DNA of 64,000 nucleotides from DATMXS01 sp050260275. GTDB taxonomy: Bacteria > Acidobacteriota > Terriglobia > Bryobacterales > Bryobacteraceae. Shown piece after piece: positions 28,215 through 37,802 of the stretch. A program made the position numbers and the translations under genes. The notes under the pieces were generated by a model. It did not search any database and was not told the DNA's origin. It saw nothing but the letters and a program-made list of their open reading frames with translations. Where the stretch lies: contig JBLNBX010000090.1 in assembly GCA_050260275.1 (NCBI GenBank), positions 19,463 through 83,462 of the forward strand, written 5' to 3'. Each line of letters begins with the position of its first letter. Positions within the stretch are counted from its first letter, which is position 1.

Positions 28215-28997
28215 ATGAGAATTCTCTTCATTGGGGACATATTCGCCTCCCCCGGGCGCCGTATCATCGCCGAGTCCCTGTCCGGGCTGATCTCCTCCGA
28301 GCGCATCGACCTCGTCGTCGCCAACGGAGAGAATGCTGCGGGAGGTTTCGGAATCACGCCAGCCATCGCCGACGAGCTGTTCGCGATGGGCATCGATGTG
28401 CTCACCAGCGGCAACCATATCTGGGACAAGAAGGAGACCTTCGATTTTCTCGATCGCGAACCCCGCCTGCTGCGTCCGGCAAACTATCCTGGCAACCTGC
28501 CCGGACGCGGCGTTCACACCGGACGCGCCCGGAACGGCGTCGAGGTGGCCGTTATTAACTTGCAGGGGCGCACGCACATGCTGGCCATCGATTGCCCGTT
28601 CCGGAAGGCTGACGACATACTGGCCGCGCTCGATCCCTCGGTGAAAGTTCGCCTGGTTGACTTCCACGCCGAGATCACCAGCGAGAAGATGGCCCTGGGA
28701 TGGTATCTCGACGGGCGCGTTTCGGCCGTGATCGGCACGCACACGCACATCCCCACCGCCGACGCCCGCATACTGCCCGCTGGTACGGCATATCAGACCG
28801 ACGCTGGGATGACGGGCCCCTACGACTCCGTCATCGGCGTGGAGACCGGCATCATCCTGCGGCGGTTCCTAACCGGCTTGCCCGTGAGGATGGAACCGGC
28901 CAAAGGTAGGGTAGAATTGCATTCTGTAGTTCTGGAAGTGGATGAGAAAACTGGGCGTGCCGTGTCTATTCGCCCCCTTGTAGTCGCTCGCGACTGA
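28215..28997 (+). CDS. YmdB-family metallophosphoesterase
   Basis: A 260-residue protein of the TIGR00282/YmdB family, in B. subtilis a 2',3'-cyclic-nucleotide phosphodiesterase that affects biofilm versus motility decisions. Metal-binding motifs run through the protein: RILFIGDIFASPGR, ANGENAAGGFGIT, TSGNHIWDKKE, DFHAEITSEK and GTHTHIPTAD. Start is ATG 28215; an earlier in-frame ATG at 28131 overlaps the 6S RNA 3' half and adds a non-conserved tail. It is followed 7 nt later by a diguanylate cyclase, a possible functional pairing of two nucleotide-signalling enzymes. Confidence 0.93.
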   Translation: MRILFIGDIFASPGRRIIAESLSGLISSERIDLVVANGENAAGGFGITPAIADELFAMGIDVLTSGNHIWDKKETFDFLDREPRLLRPANYPGNLPGRGVHTGRARNGVEVAVINLQGRTHMLAIDCPFRKADDILAALDPSVKVRLVDFHAEITSEKMALGWYLDGRVSAVIGTHTHIPTADARILPAGTAYQTDAGMTGPYDSVIGVETGIILRRFLTGLPVRMEPAKGRVELHSVVLEVDEKTGRAVSIRPLVVARD

Positions 28998-29004
28998 GGC
29001 GCTG

Positions 29005-29796
29005 ATGGCCCCTTGGGTACTACCGCTTGCCGTTGAGCTTCTGATGACGCTGCTGTTTTGCGGCGTGCTCTTCTCGCTCCGGCAATCGCTCACCAGGGCC
29101 AGCGTGGTCATGTGGATCGGGCTGTGGCTCGTCCGCGGCGCCGGAACGCTGTATATCACACAGTATTTCGTCGGGTCTGACCGCGGTTTAGGCCTGCTCT
29201 ACTCGCCCATTCAGGTTGCCTTCGCCATGGCCCTCGTGGCCATAGCCGCGCGCCTCGAAAGCCAGAAGCGCCAGTTGAAATCGCTCAATCTGGAGCTGGA
29301 GCGGCTGCGCAAGGCCACGGCGAGCCAGATGGACACCGATCCGCTCACGGGCCTGCTCAACCGTTCCGCGCTCGACCGCTGGATCGAGAACGAAAGCGAC
29401 TTCTCGGGCATCGTTGTCGTCTGCGACATGGATGACTTCAAGCGTCTCAACGACCAGTACGGCCACCTCGTCGGAGATGAAATACTCCACGGCGTGGGCA
29501 AGCTGGTGCGCAACTCCATCCGCGAGAGCGACCGCGCCTTCCGCTGGGGCGGGGACGAGTTCGTCATCTTCTTCCGGAACCAGGATGCCGGCCTGGTTGA
29601 AAACCGCATGCGCTCCATCGAGGAACGCCTCTCGCGGTTCCAGATCCGCGAACACGGCCCGTTGAGCGTGCATCTGAGCTGGGGCGTCGTGGAGACCGGC
29701 GCCGGCGTGAGTCTGCGCGAGACTCTGGCGGCCGCTGACCAGCGTATGTACGATAGCAAGCGCAAGCGGCGCGCAGCCGGACGGACCACCGCCTGA
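29005..29796 (+). CDS. Membrane-anchored diguanylate cyclase (GGDEF)
   Basis: A 263-residue protein with three hydrophobic segments in the first 82 residues, a short coiled coil (ESQKRQLKSLNLELERLRK) and a GGDEF domain that makes c-di-GMP. The active-site motif GGDEF is at 182-186 and DPLTGLLNR opens the domain. An inhibitory I-site RxxD (R173-E-S-D176) stands five residues before it, so feedback inhibition is expected. There is no sensor domain beyond the membrane part. It lies 7 nt after ymdB and is probably in the same operon. Confidence 0.95.
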   Translation: MAPWVLPLAVELLMTLLFCGVLFSLRQSLTRASVVMWIGLWLVRGAGTLYITQYFVGSDRGLGLLYSPIQVAFAMALVAIAARLESQKRQLKSLNLELERLRKATASQMDTDPLTGLLNRSALDRWIENESDFSGIVVVCDMDDFKRLNDQYGHLVGDEILHGVGKLVRNSIRESDRAFRWGGDEFVIFFRNQDAGLVENRMRSIEERLSRFQIREHGPLSVHLSWGVVETGAGVSLRETLAAADQRMYDSKRKRRAAGRTTA

Positions 29797-29849
29797 GCCC
29801 TGTTCCCCACCGCGCCCCTCCGCCGGGGTTAGAATAGCCCTTTACTACG

Positions 29850-31199
29850 ATGTCTGAAAATACGAAATACCTCCTTCCCGACAGCGCTATCCCGTCGTGC
29901 TGGGTCAACGTTCTGCCCTGCCTCAAACAGCCCTTGGATCCGCCGCTCGATCCGCAAACGCGCCAGCCGATCAGCCCCGGCGCGCTGGCAGCCATTTTCC
30001 CCGAGGCGCTGCTTGAACAGGAGTTCTCGCCGAAACCCCTTATCGACATTCCCGGCGAGGTGATAGACATCTACAAGCTCTGGCGGCCGACCCCGCTCAT
30101 CCGCGCGCGCCGTCTGGAGAAGGCGCTCGATACGCCCGCGCACATCTATTTCAAGTACGAGGGTGTCAGCCCCGCTGGCAGCCATAAGCCCAATACGGCA
30201 GTGCCGCAGGCCTACTACAACAAGAAGGCCGGCATCAAGCGTCTGTCCACCGAGACCGGCGCGGGCCAATGGGGCAGCGCGCTATCGCTCGCCTGCCGCA
30301 TGTTCGGCTTGCAGTGCACCGTCTACATGGTGCGCGTGAGCTACGACCAGAAGCCCTACAGGCGCATGATGATGAATACCTGGGGCGCCGAAGTTTTTGC
30401 GAGCCCGTCGGACCACACCGCCGCCGGCCGCGCCGTGCTCGCCGCTCATCCCGACTCGCCTGGAAGCCTGGGCATCGCCATCAGCGAAGCCGTCGAGGAC
30501 GCCGTCGCTCACTCCGACACGAACTATGCGCTCGGCAGCGTGTTGAACCACGTCATGCTGCACCAGACGGTCATCGGACAGGAAGCGAAACTGCAGATGC
30601 AGGCCGCCGGCGAGAGCCCGGATGTTGTCGTGGGCTGCTTCGGGGGAGGCAGCAACTTCGCTGGCCTCGCGCTGCCGTATGTAGAGGACCGCATGAACGG
30701 CGCCGGCGTGCGTTTGCTCGCGGTCGAGCCCGCCGCGTGTCCCACGCTCACCAAAGGGGTCTTCGCATACGACTTCGGCGACCTCGCCAAACTTACCCCG
30801 CTGCTGAAGATGTTCACGCTCGGCCACGATTTCGTGCCGCCCGGAATTCACGCCGGCGGGTTGCGCTACCATGGCGCGTCGCCGATCTTGAGTCAACTGC
30901 TGAAGGACGGTGTCATCGAAGCGAAGTCGGTGAAGCAGCTTCCGGTGTTCGATGCGGCCGTGAAGTTCGCCCAGTGCGAGGGCATCCTGCCCGCGCCAGA
31001 ATCGGCGCACGCCATCCGCGCCGTGATCGAAGAGGCCGAGCAGGCCCGTGAAGAAGGCCGCCCGCGCACCATCCTGTTCTGTCTCAGCGGGCACGGGCAC
31101 TTCGACCTCAGCGCGTACGACGCCTATCTCTCCGGCCGTTTGCAGGATTACGAGTACCCCGGCCGCGAGATCAAAGAAGCTATGGACGCGCTGCCGTAG
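29850..31199 (+). CDS. Tryptophan synthase beta-like protein, TrpB2 type
   Basis: A 449-residue PLP enzyme of the TrpB2 family (longer than TrpB1 and found in archaea and some bacteria), joining indole and serine to tryptophan. Lys113 in [12 protein letters not shown] should bind [21 protein letters not shown] (phosphate cup) and a C-terminal SGHGHFDL are conserved. No trpA is adjacent, as is usual for TrpB2, which may act alone or salvage indole. The gene follows the cyclase by 53 nt and converges on uvrC. Confidence 0.92.
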   Translation: MSENTKYLLPDSAIPSCWVNVLPCLKQPLDPPLDPQTRQPISPGALAAIFPEALLEQEFSPKPLIDIPGEVIDIYKLWRPTPLIRARRLEKALDTPAHIYFKYEGVSPAGSHKPNTAVPQAYYNKKAGIKRLSTETGAGQWGSALSLACRMFGLQCTVYMVRVSYDQKPYRRMMMNTWGAEVFASPSDHTAAGRAVLAAHPDSPGSLGIAISEAVEDAVAHSDTNYALGSVLNHVMLHQTVIGQEAKLQMQAAGESPDVVVGCFGGGSNFAGLALPYVEDRMNGAGVRLLAVEPAACPTLTKGVFAYDFGDLAKLTPLLKMFTLGHDFVPPGIHAGGLRYHGASPILSQLLKDGVIEAKSVKQLPVFDAAVKFAQCEGILPAPESAHAIRAVIEEAEQAREEGRPRTILFCLSGHGHFDLSAYDAYLSGRLQDYEYPGREIKEAMDALP

Positions 31200-31247
31200 C
31201 GTAGGCCGCGCCGCTATGCCGGGCAAGCCTCGCAGCGGGAGGGCCTC

Positions 31248-33059
31248 TCAGCTCCCGGACTCCACGCCGGGCCTGTAGAAGCCCGCTATCCGCCGCGCGG
31301 CCGCCGGGCCGACAGCCGCCGCAAGCTGCTCCTCGGAAGCCTGCCGCACGCCCTCGACGCTTCCGAAGCTTTCCAGCAGCCTGCGCACGGTCTTCGGGCC
31401 GACGCCCGGCACTTTGTCCAGCTCCGACGTCAGGCGTGCCGCCGCTCGCCGAGAGCGGTGGAACGTTACGGCAAAGCGGTGCGCCTCGTCGCGAACGCTT
31501 TGTATGAGGTGCAGCACCGGAGAGAACCGGTCGAGCACGACCGGTTCCTCCTCCTGCCCCGAAACGTAGATCCACTCCTCCCGTTTCGCGATGGATGCCA
31601 GCGGCTGGTCCGTGATGCCAAGAGCCTCGAGCGCTTCTTCCGCCGCGTGCAACTGTCCGAGGCCGCCGTCCACCAGCACCAGACTGGGAAACGGCTTGCC
31701 CTCGGCCTTCAGCCGGCCATAGCGGCGCGTGATCACCTCGCGCATGCAGGCGAAGTCGTCATTTCCCGGAACATCGCGGATGATGAACTTGCGGTAGTCC
31801 GATTTCTTCATCCGCCCGTCTTCCCACACCACCATGCTGGCGACCTTATCTGTTCCCTGCGTGTGCGAGATATCGAAGCACTCGATGCGCTTCGGCGGCT
31901 CTTCCACGCCGAGGATCTCCTGCAATCCCTCCGCGATTGCCGCCGCCGAGGGCTTCATCACACGGAAGCGCTGGTCGAAGCTGTGCTTTGCGTTGGTCGC
32001 GGCTAGCGCGAGCATGGCTTTTTTCTGCCCGCGCTGCGGAGTGTGTATCTCCACCTTGCGGCCTCGCCGCTCGCTGAGGACCTCCTCGAGCAGCTCGCGG
32101 TCCTCGAACTCCACCGGCACGTGAATCAGGGCGGGAACGTACTGCGTGTCGAGGTAGAACTGCTTCAGCAGGGTTTCGGCGAAGCCGGCGGGGTCGAACT
32201 CGTGCGCGTCCTCCCAGAAGAACTCGCGGCGGTCCACGACGCGGCCGTTGCGCAGGTGGAACACGTTCGCCGCCACCAGCGGCGGCTCGGCGTAGAAGCC
32301 GAAGATGTCGATGTCGTCTCCGGACGCCGCGGCCATCTTCTGCCGCTGCTCCATCTCCTCCACCGTCGAGATAGCGTCGCGCAGCACCGCGGCCTGTTCG
32401 AACCGCATCTCTTCCGATGCCTGCTCCATGTGGCCGCGCAGCTCGGAGATCAACTCTCGGTGGCGGCCGTCGAGGAACATGCGCACCTCGCGGACGGCGC
32501 GCGCGTACTCCTCGTCCGTCGTGAGCCCCTCCGCGCACGGCCCGTGGCAGCGGTGTATGTGGTATTGCAGGCAGGGCTGGGGGCGCCGGCGCGTCAGGTC
32601 CGCCTTGCACGATGGCACTCCGAAGAAGCGGTGGATGAAGTGCACGAGCCGGTACGCCAGGTTGGCGGGGAAGTACGGCCCGAAGTACGTTGCGCCGTCG
32701 CGGTTCAGCCGCCTGGTGACGAACACGCGCGGATACTTCTCGTTCGTCAGCTTTATGTACGGGAAGGTCTTGTCATCGCGGAGCAGGACGTTGAAGCGCG
32801 GCCTGTACTGCTTGATGAGGTTGTTCTCGAGCGCCAGCGCTTCCTTTTCGTTATCGACCAGTATGTAGTCGATGTCGCGCGCTTCCGAGATCAGGCTGCC
32901 TGTTTTCGGCTGGGCCAGGTTGTCCTGAAGAAAGTAGCTGCGCACGCGGCTGCGCAGGTTTTTCGCCTTGCCGACGTAAAGCACCCGGCCCGCGTCGTCT
33001 TTGTACAGGTACACTCCGGGCGCTTGCGGTAAACCTGCTGCTTTTTCTCGGAGATCCAC
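31248..33059 (-). CDS. uvrC: Excinuclease ABC subunit C
   Basis: A 603-residue UvrC, which makes both incisions in nucleotide excision repair. Domains in order: GIY-YIG nuclease (PGVYLYKDDAGRVLYVGKA, residues 15-95), a cysteine-containing region, the UVR motif that contacts UvrB (around residue 205), an RNase-H-like nuclease (ECFDISHTQGT and VLVDGGLGQL) and C-terminal helix-hairpin-helix repeats (VPGVGPKTVRRLLESFG). Length is normal. It lies downstream of the P-type ATPase on the same strand, after a 121-nt gap that could hold its own promoter. Confidence 0.97.
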   Translation of the reverse strand: MDLREKAAGLPQAPGVYLYKDDAGRVLYVGKAKNLRSRVRSYFLQDNLAQPKTGSLISEARDIDYILVDNEKEALALENNLIKQYRPRFNVLLRDDKTFPYIKLTNEKYPRVFVTRRLNRDGATYFGPYFPANLAYRLVHFIHRFFGVPSCKADLTRRRPQPCLQYHIHRCHGPCAEGLTTDEEYARAVREVRMFLDGRHRELISELRGHMEQASEEMRFEQAAVLRDAISTVEEMEQRQKMAAASGDDIDIFGFYAEPPLVAANVFHLRNGRVVDRREFFWEDAHEFDPAGFAETLLKQFYLDTQYVPALIHVPVEFEDRELLEEVLSERRGRKVEIHTPQRGQKKAMLALAATNAKHSFDQRFRVMKPSAAAIAEGLQEILGVEEPPKRIECFDISHTQGTDKVASMVVWEDGRMKKSDYRKFIIRDVPGNDDFACMREVITRRYGRLKAEGKPFPSLVLVDGGLGQLHAAEEALEALGITDQPLASIAKREEWIYVSGQEEEPVVLDRFSPVLHLIQSVRDEAHRFAVTFHRSRRAAARLTSELDKVPGVGPKTVRRLLESFGSVEGVRQASEEQLAAAVGPAAARRIAGFYRPGVESGS

Positions 33060-33180
33060 GGGAAACTGCTCCGAATCCGCCGTGCGGCTTTCTTCCGGAC
33101 GGGGGCCGCGCGCCGAAAGTGTCGCCCGCGGCTTTCGATACTTTTAGTGTGCCACAAGCCTCGACTTGCGGATCACTCGC

Positions 33181-35928
33181 TTACACCCGCTCGCGGCCGG
33201 ACCGCCGGGCGCGCAGGCGCCGCACAAACTTTTCAAGACCGACGATAGAGAATATCGCCCCCGCAGCGCTGAGGACCAGCGCCCAGTCGATCAGGTCCAT
33301 GGGAGCGCTCTGAAATGCCATGTTCATGAACCGCGTGTACGTGTACGCCAGTTGCAGCGCGATCATCGTCACGACGCCCCCAATGAGCCACCGGTTCGAG
33401 AAGAACCCCAGCTCGAAGGCGGTCAGAGTCAGAGACCGGCAGTTGAACAGATAGAACATCTCGCCGAAAACGAACACGTTCACAGCCAGCGTGCGGGCTT
33501 CGGCGATGGGCCGGCCATCGCGCAGCGCCCACTGGAACAATCCAAATGCTCCGGCCAGCAAGAGCGCACCGACCAGCACTATCCGGAATTTGAGCGTGCC
33601 CGTGAGTATCGGCGTTGCGGGGTCGCGCGGCTGGCGCTGCATCAGCCCGGGTTCCTTAGGCTCCATGGCGAGCCAGAGGCCCAGGGCCACCGCGGTTGTC
33701 ATGTTGATCCACAGCAACTGTACGGGCAGAATCGGGAGCGTCACCCCCGCAAAGATCGCCGCCAGTATCACCAGGCCCTCGCCGACGTTAGTGGGAATCG
33801 TCCACACGATGAACTTCACGAGGTTGTCGAAAACGCCGCGGCCTTCCTCGACGGCGGCTTCGATCGACGCGAAGTTGTCGTCAGTCAGGATCATGTCGGC
33901 GGCTTCCTTGGCCACCTCCGTCCCCGTGATGCCCATTGCGACGCCGATATCGGCGCGCCGCAGCGCCGGGGCGTCGTTGACGCCATCGCCGGTCATCGCA
34001 ACGACGTGCCCGCGCGCCTGCAGCGCCTCCACGAGACGGAGCTTCTGCTCGGGAGGCACGCGGGCGAAAACCGTCGTCCTCTCGGCCACATCCGGGAGCT
34101 CCGCATCCGGGATGGTCTCCAGTTCGGCTCCGGTGAGCGCAACCAGGGCATCGCCGTTCAAACCGATTTGCGATGCTATCGCCGCCGCGGTTTTGGCGTG
34201 GTCCCCCGTGATCATCTTCACCTTAATGCCCGCGTCACGGCAGATCTGTACGGAGCGCACCGCTTCCGGTCGCGGCGGGTCGATCATTCCCTGCAGGCCA
34301 AGGTAGGTCAAGCCGCTCTCGACGTGTTCCAGATCGATGCTGACATCTCCTGCTGGCAACTCTGTCCGGGCCAACAGCAGCACCCGCAGGGCCTGGGCTG
34401 CCAGTGACTCTGCCTCCCGCTGTACCGTGCCGGCGTCCAGGCCAACGACGGCGCCGTCCGGACCCAGCGCGAACTCGCAGCGCGGCAGCAGCACTTCGGC
34501 CGCTCCCTTCACGTACGCTACCGGGGGGGCCTCCTTGTCGGGCGTGGAGTGAAGCGTCGCCATGAACTGGCGGTCGGACTCGAATGGAATCGCGTCCAGC
34601 CTCGGAGCGCGCTTGAGTTCCTGCTGGACAGAAAGCCCATATTTCATCGCTGACGACAGCAAGGCCGCCTCGGTGGGGTCGCCCTCGGCGCGCCAGTTCC
34701 CGCCAACCCTGACCAGTGATGAGTCGTTGCACAGCAGCCCCGCGCGAAGGCATTCCTCAAGCGCGAAGTTGCCGCGCGGCTCCGGGCCGCGCACGGTTTC
34801 GAACTCGCCGGCGGGGGTGTATCCGTTGCCGGTGACACGGTACTCCCCGCCGCCCGCTGAGACCACGCGGACGGTCATTGCGTTCTGGGTGAGCGTCCCG
34901 GTCTTGTCGGAGCAAATCACGGTGGTGCTTCCCAGCGTTTCCACCGCGGGAAGCCTTCGGATTATTGCGTGCCGCCGCGCCATGCGGTTCACGCCGATGG
35001 CCAGGGTGATCGTTAGCGCCGCCGGCAATCCCTCGGGTATTGCGCCGACTGCCAGCGCCACCGCCGCCAGGAACATATCCAGCCAGGCCTCCCCGCGCAA
35101 CCAGCCCGCCAGGAATGTCAGCCCGGCGAGTGCGAGTATCACCCAAAGCAGCACATGCGAGAAGTGGGCTATCTTGCGCGTGAGCGGTGTCGCCAGCACC
35201 TCGGCGGTTCTGATCAGCTCCGAGATTTTGCCGATCTCAGTGGCGTCACCGGTTGCCACCACTACGCCTCGCCCCGCGCCATGCGTGACCAGCGTCGAGG
35301 AGTACGCCATGTTTAGCCGGTCAGCGATGAGCGTTTCCGCAGGAATGACGCCACTTGTCTTCGCGACCGGAACCGACTCGCCAGTCAGCGCCGATTCGTC
35401 CACCTGCAGCCCGCGTTCGTAGAGCAGCCGGAGATCCGCAGGCACTTTATCTCCGGCCTGCAGCAGCACGATATCGCCGGGCGCCAGCACCGCCGCATTC
35501 ACACGCCGGCGCTGTCCGTTGCGCAGCACCGTCGCCTCGGTTTTCATCGACCGCGACAACGCCTCGATTGCGTTGAGGGCTTTCGACTCCTGAAGAAAAC
35601 CGACAATCGCGTTTATCAGCACAACTCCGAAGATGACGGAGCTGTCCACCCACTCCTGCAGCAACGCCGTGATCAGTCCCGCAGCGAGCAGTATGTAAAT
35701 CAGCGGCTGGTTGAGCTGCGACATGAAGCGGATCAGAGGGCCGCGCGTCCTGGCAGGCGTCAGCAGGTTCGGACCGTGCCGCTCCAGCCTGGCTTCCGCC
35801 TCGCGTTCATCGAGCCCGTTGTCCGGATCGGTACCCAGCGCGCGCGCGACTTCATCGGCCCGCATCTGGTGCCATGGGCGGACTTCGGCAAGATCGATCT
35901 CGATGCCTTCGAGCTTGTACGCCCTCAT
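33181..35928 (-). CDS. P2-type cation-transporting ATPase
   Basis: A 915-residue P-type ATPase. The phosphorylated aspartate is Asp341 in SDKTGTLT; TGES (182-185) is the actuator motif and TGDGVNDAPAL the hinge. TM4 carries AVGAIPEGLPA, as in Ca2+ and Na+/K+ pumps. In the TM6 region, however, WINMTTAVALGLW replaces the acidic residue found in SERCA-type pumps, so the ion is not clear and Ca2+ should not be assumed. An N-terminal cation-ATPase domain is present. GGAGGGG stands before the ATG at 35928. Only a short CBS-like fragment lies upstream. Confidence 0.93.
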   Translation of the reverse strand: MRAYKLEGIEIDLAEVRPWHQMRADEVARALGTDPDNGLDEREAEARLERHGPNLLTPARTRGPLIRFMSQLNQPLIYILLAAGLITALLQEWVDSSVIFGVVLINAIVGFLQESKALNAIEALSRSMKTEATVLRNGQRRRVNAAVLAPGDIVLLQAGDKVPADLRLLYERGLQVDESALTGESVPVAKTSGVIPAETLIADRLNMAYSSTLVTHGAGRGVVVATGDATEIGKISELIRTAEVLATPLTRKIAHFSHVLLWVILALAGLTFLAGWLRGEAWLDMFLAAVALAVGAIPEGLPAALTITLAIGVNRMARRHAIIRRLPAVETLGSTTVICSDKTGTLTQNAMTVRVVSAGGGEYRVTGNGYTPAGEFETVRGPEPRGNFALEECLRAGLLCNDSSLVRVGGNWRAEGDPTEAALLSSAMKYGLSVQQELKRAPRLDAIPFESDRQFMATLHSTPDKEAPPVAYVKGAAEVLLPRCEFALGPDGAVVGLDAGTVQREAESLAAQALRVLLLARTELPAGDVSIDLEHVESGLTYLGLQGMIDPPRPEAVRSVQICRDAGIKVKMITGDHAKTAAAIASQIGLNGDALVALTGAELETIPDAELPDVAERTTVFARVPPEQKLRLVEALQARGHVVAMTGDGVNDAPALRRADIGVAMGITGTEVAKEAADMILTDDNFASIEAAVEEGRGVFDNLVKFIVWTIPTNVGEGLVILAAIFAGVTLPILPVQLLWINMTTAVALGLWLAMEPKEPGLMQRQPRDPATPILTGTLKFRIVLVGALLLAGAFGLFQWALRDGRPIAEARTLAVNVFVFGEMFYLFNCRSLTLTAFELGFFSNRWLIGGVVTMIALQLAYTYTRFMNMAFQSAPMDLIDWALVLSAAGAIFSIVGLEKFVRRLRARRSGRERV

Positions 35929-36018
35929 CTCAGCCCCTCCGGCTCCAATCTGCGGTGGCTTGCGTCCCGCGCGCCAGAAGTGTGCTGCCGCCCATCGCTC
36001 TGAGGTGCGCGGCTTTGG

Positions 36019-36240
36019 TCAAGCAGCGAACCTGAGCGTGAGGGCTTTGTGCGTGAACGGGATGAGCTTCTCGCGTGCAATCAGGTCCGTTTCCGTTGCT
36101 ATGCCGGCAAGGTTTCCGCTCTCGCCTCTAGCGAGCACAGAGCCGATCGGGTGAGCCCTGCTCAGCGCCGCAACATCACCGAATCTTGTCTCTGGTCTTA
36201 CGCCTATGGGCTCCCGGTCATGTAATTTCCTGACTGTCAT
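36019..36240 (-). CDS. Short single CBS-motif protein, possibly a fragment
   Basis: A 73-residue reading with one CBS-like motif: IGVRPETRFGDVAALSRAHPIGSVLARG followed by GNLAGIATETDLI (split here by one residue group). CBS domains bind adenine nucleotides and normally occur in pairs; only one degenerate copy is present and no good ribosome-binding site is visible. It could be the remnant of a CBS-pair protein or a very small regulator of the downstream ATPase. I lean to a remnant. Confidence 0.35.
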   Translation of the reverse strand: MTVRKLHDREPIGVRPETRFGDVAALSRAHPIGSVLARGESGNLAGIATETDLIAREKLIPFTHKALTLRFAA

Positions 36241-36598
36241 CGCAACCGTGCGCTGGCAGCTCTATATCGGTGCAGCAGTTATCCCGCGCTCGCGCGCGCA
36301 GAGACTCCTGCAGAGGTACCGGAAGCACGCCCGGTGCCAAAGGTGGGCGCGCGCTAGCGGCCAGATGGTGAGAACGAATGATGCAATCAACTGAAAAGAC
36401 GCGCTGCCCGGCGTTCCACCTCGTTTCCGGCCGAGGCGCGTTCAATGCCGGCCTGCTGCGCTCCTGATGCCAGATGTACCCGCCCACTCCTGGGAAACCG
36501 TCATTGTGCTAGTCGAGAACGCCCGTTCGCGCGCCGTGATAGTGGGCCTGAGCGGGTTGCTCGAACACCGGTGTTATAAGCTGTTGGGTAGAGTAGCC
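36241..36598. other. Intergenic region between divergent genes, no recognised content
   Basis: These 358 bases separate the CBS-like fragment (minus) from the TPR protein (plus). I see no tRNA, known RNA motif, repeat or convincing coding frame. A frame open from 36467 joins the TPR gene but lacks conserved sequence before 36599. Confidence 0.5.
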
Positions 36599-36988
36599 GT
36601 GCGACGAGTTTCGCTGCTGATTGTCCTTTCTTGCCTGGCTGCCCTCGCGCAGCAAAAGCAGGAACCGGCGCAGGAACCGCCCGAAGAGGACGAGTCGCTC
36701 ATACAGCAGGAATACGCTTTCAACCCTCTGCAGGCCGAGAAGGAGTTCAAAGTAGGCGAGTTCTACCGCAAGAGGAAGAGTTGGAAAGCCGCGGCGGGCC
36801 GCTACAGCGAAGCCACCAAGTGGAACCCGGGATTCGCCGAAGCGTGGTTCAAGCTGGGCGAGGCGCACGAGAACCTCAAAGACATCGCGGCGGCGCGTGA
36901 GGCCTACGCCAAATTCCTGGAACTGAGTCCCCAGGACAAGCGCGCCGCCGGGATCCGGAAGAAGCTAGCCGGTGCGGCGCCGCATTGA
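36599..36988 (+). CDS. Secreted TPR-repeat protein
   Basis: A 129-residue protein with a signal peptide (MRRVSLLIVLSCLAALAQ, translated from GTG 36599) and two to three tetratricopeptide repeats: AGRYSEATKWNPGFAEAWFK is a clear TPR helix pair, continued by LGEAHENLKD and AREAYAKFLELSPQDKR. It resembles the small TPR proteins common in Acidobacteria and distantly BamD. The acidic Gln/Glu-rich linker after the signal is low-complexity. Start choice rests on the signal peptide; the frame is open back to 36467. Its end overlaps the 3' end of the TIR gene on the other strand by 24 nt. Confidence 0.65.
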   Translation: MRRVSLLIVLSCLAALAQQKQEPAQEPPEEDESLIQQEYAFNPLQAEKEFKVGEFYRKRKSWKAAAGRYSEATKWNPGFAEAWFKLGEAHENLKDIAAAREAYAKFLELSPQDKRAAGIRKKLAGAAPH

Positions 36989-37504
36989 TGCGGCCAGGCG
37001 CGCCACACCCTTCTTCCAATCCGGAAACAGGTCCACGTACTGATACTGCTGCCGGATTCGCGCGGGCACGCTGCACTCCTCGAAGCGGACAGGGATGAAG
37101 TAGACGTCGTCGAGCGGAACGTGCACGGCGCAATCGAGCGCATACCGCAACTCCGCCTGAAAACGTCCCCGCTTCACCGTCGCGCGGCGCGAGAAGCACG
37201 CCACGAAGTAATCTGCGACGGAGATCGCCTGCTCGATCGCACGCGGCCAGTTCTGGCCGGGCATCAGCTTCCGGCGGTCCATCCAGGGGTCGAATCCGAG
37301 CGCCGTGAGATCGTCGAAGAGCCTTTCCGCAAGGAGCGCATCTTCGACTACGTAAGCCACAAAGACGCGCACCGCCGTGCGCGGCTCGAAGCCGATACTG
37401 CCATCCGCGCCGGGTCTGAACACGCCGAGGCCGTCGATGTCCACTGACGCGCCCCGCTCGATGCAGCGCTTAAGCAGCGCCGCCACTCGCTCCCCGGAGT
37501 TCAT
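36965..37504 (-). CDS. HU-like/TIR-domain fusion protein
   Basis: A 179-residue protein with two modules. Residues 1-43 look like an arm-less HU fragment (ALLKRCIERGASVDIDGLGV, then FRPGADG and FEPRTA). Residues 45-150 are a TIR domain: VRVFVAYVVEDALLAERLF (strand A and box 1), GFDPWMDRRKLMPGQNW (BB loop), then ADYFVACFSRRA and a helix with Glu119 in RFQAELRYALD, the position of the catalytic Glu in TIR NADases. Bacterial TIR proteins often act in antiviral NAD+ depletion. Its ATG overlaps the stop of the HU-like gene (ATGA). Start ATG 37504 is chosen for this and because earlier in-frame sequence is unrelated. Confidence 0.8.
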   Translation of the reverse strand: MNSGERVAALLKRCIERGASVDIDGLGVFRPGADGSIGFEPRTAVRVFVAYVVEDALLAERLFDDLTALGFDPWMDRRKLMPGQNWPRAIEQAISVADYFVACFSRRATVKRGRFQAELRYALDCAVHVPLDDVYFIPVRFEECSVPARIRQQYQYVDLFPDWKKGVARLAASMRRRTG

Positions 37505-37698
37505 TTGCCCTCCGGAGTGAGCCGGATGCGGCCCGCCGTGTCTCGCACGAGCGTGCCCAGCCCGGGCAGGCGCGCGGGCTCTCCCCTTCGCAACCGGAGT
37601 AGGATTTCGTTTACGACGCGGTCCACCTGGTCCGCCGCGGTGGCTTTGGGTACGCCGGAGGCGCGGGCCAGCCGCGCCGCAAGATCGCGCTTGTCCAT
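37501..37698 (-). CDS. Small HU-like DNA-binding protein without beta-arms
   Basis: A 65-residue protein that follows the HU/IHF pattern: MDKRDLAARLARASGVPKA is the first helix pair, DQVDRVVNEILLRLRRGEPA the long helix, and LPGLGTLVRDTAGRIRLTP the start of the sheet. The flexible DNA-wrapping arms and C-terminal helix of HU (about 90 residues) are missing. Its TGA overlaps the ATG of the HU-TIR gene by 4 nt. The second gene carries a similar arm-less module, so the two could pair through their HU parts; this is inference. It starts 105 nt after the end of ridA. Confidence 0.6.
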   Translation of the reverse strand: MDKRDLAARLARASGVPKATAADQVDRVVNEILLRLRRGEPARLPGLGTLVRDTAGRIRLTPEGK

Positions 37699-37802
37699 CC
37701 CGGCCGGATGCTACACCCGCGCGAAGTGCGGCGCCACCGAGCGCCTGGCGCAACTAACGCAAATCGCGGCGGATATTCCGCGCGGCAGGGCGTGAACGGC
37801 GA

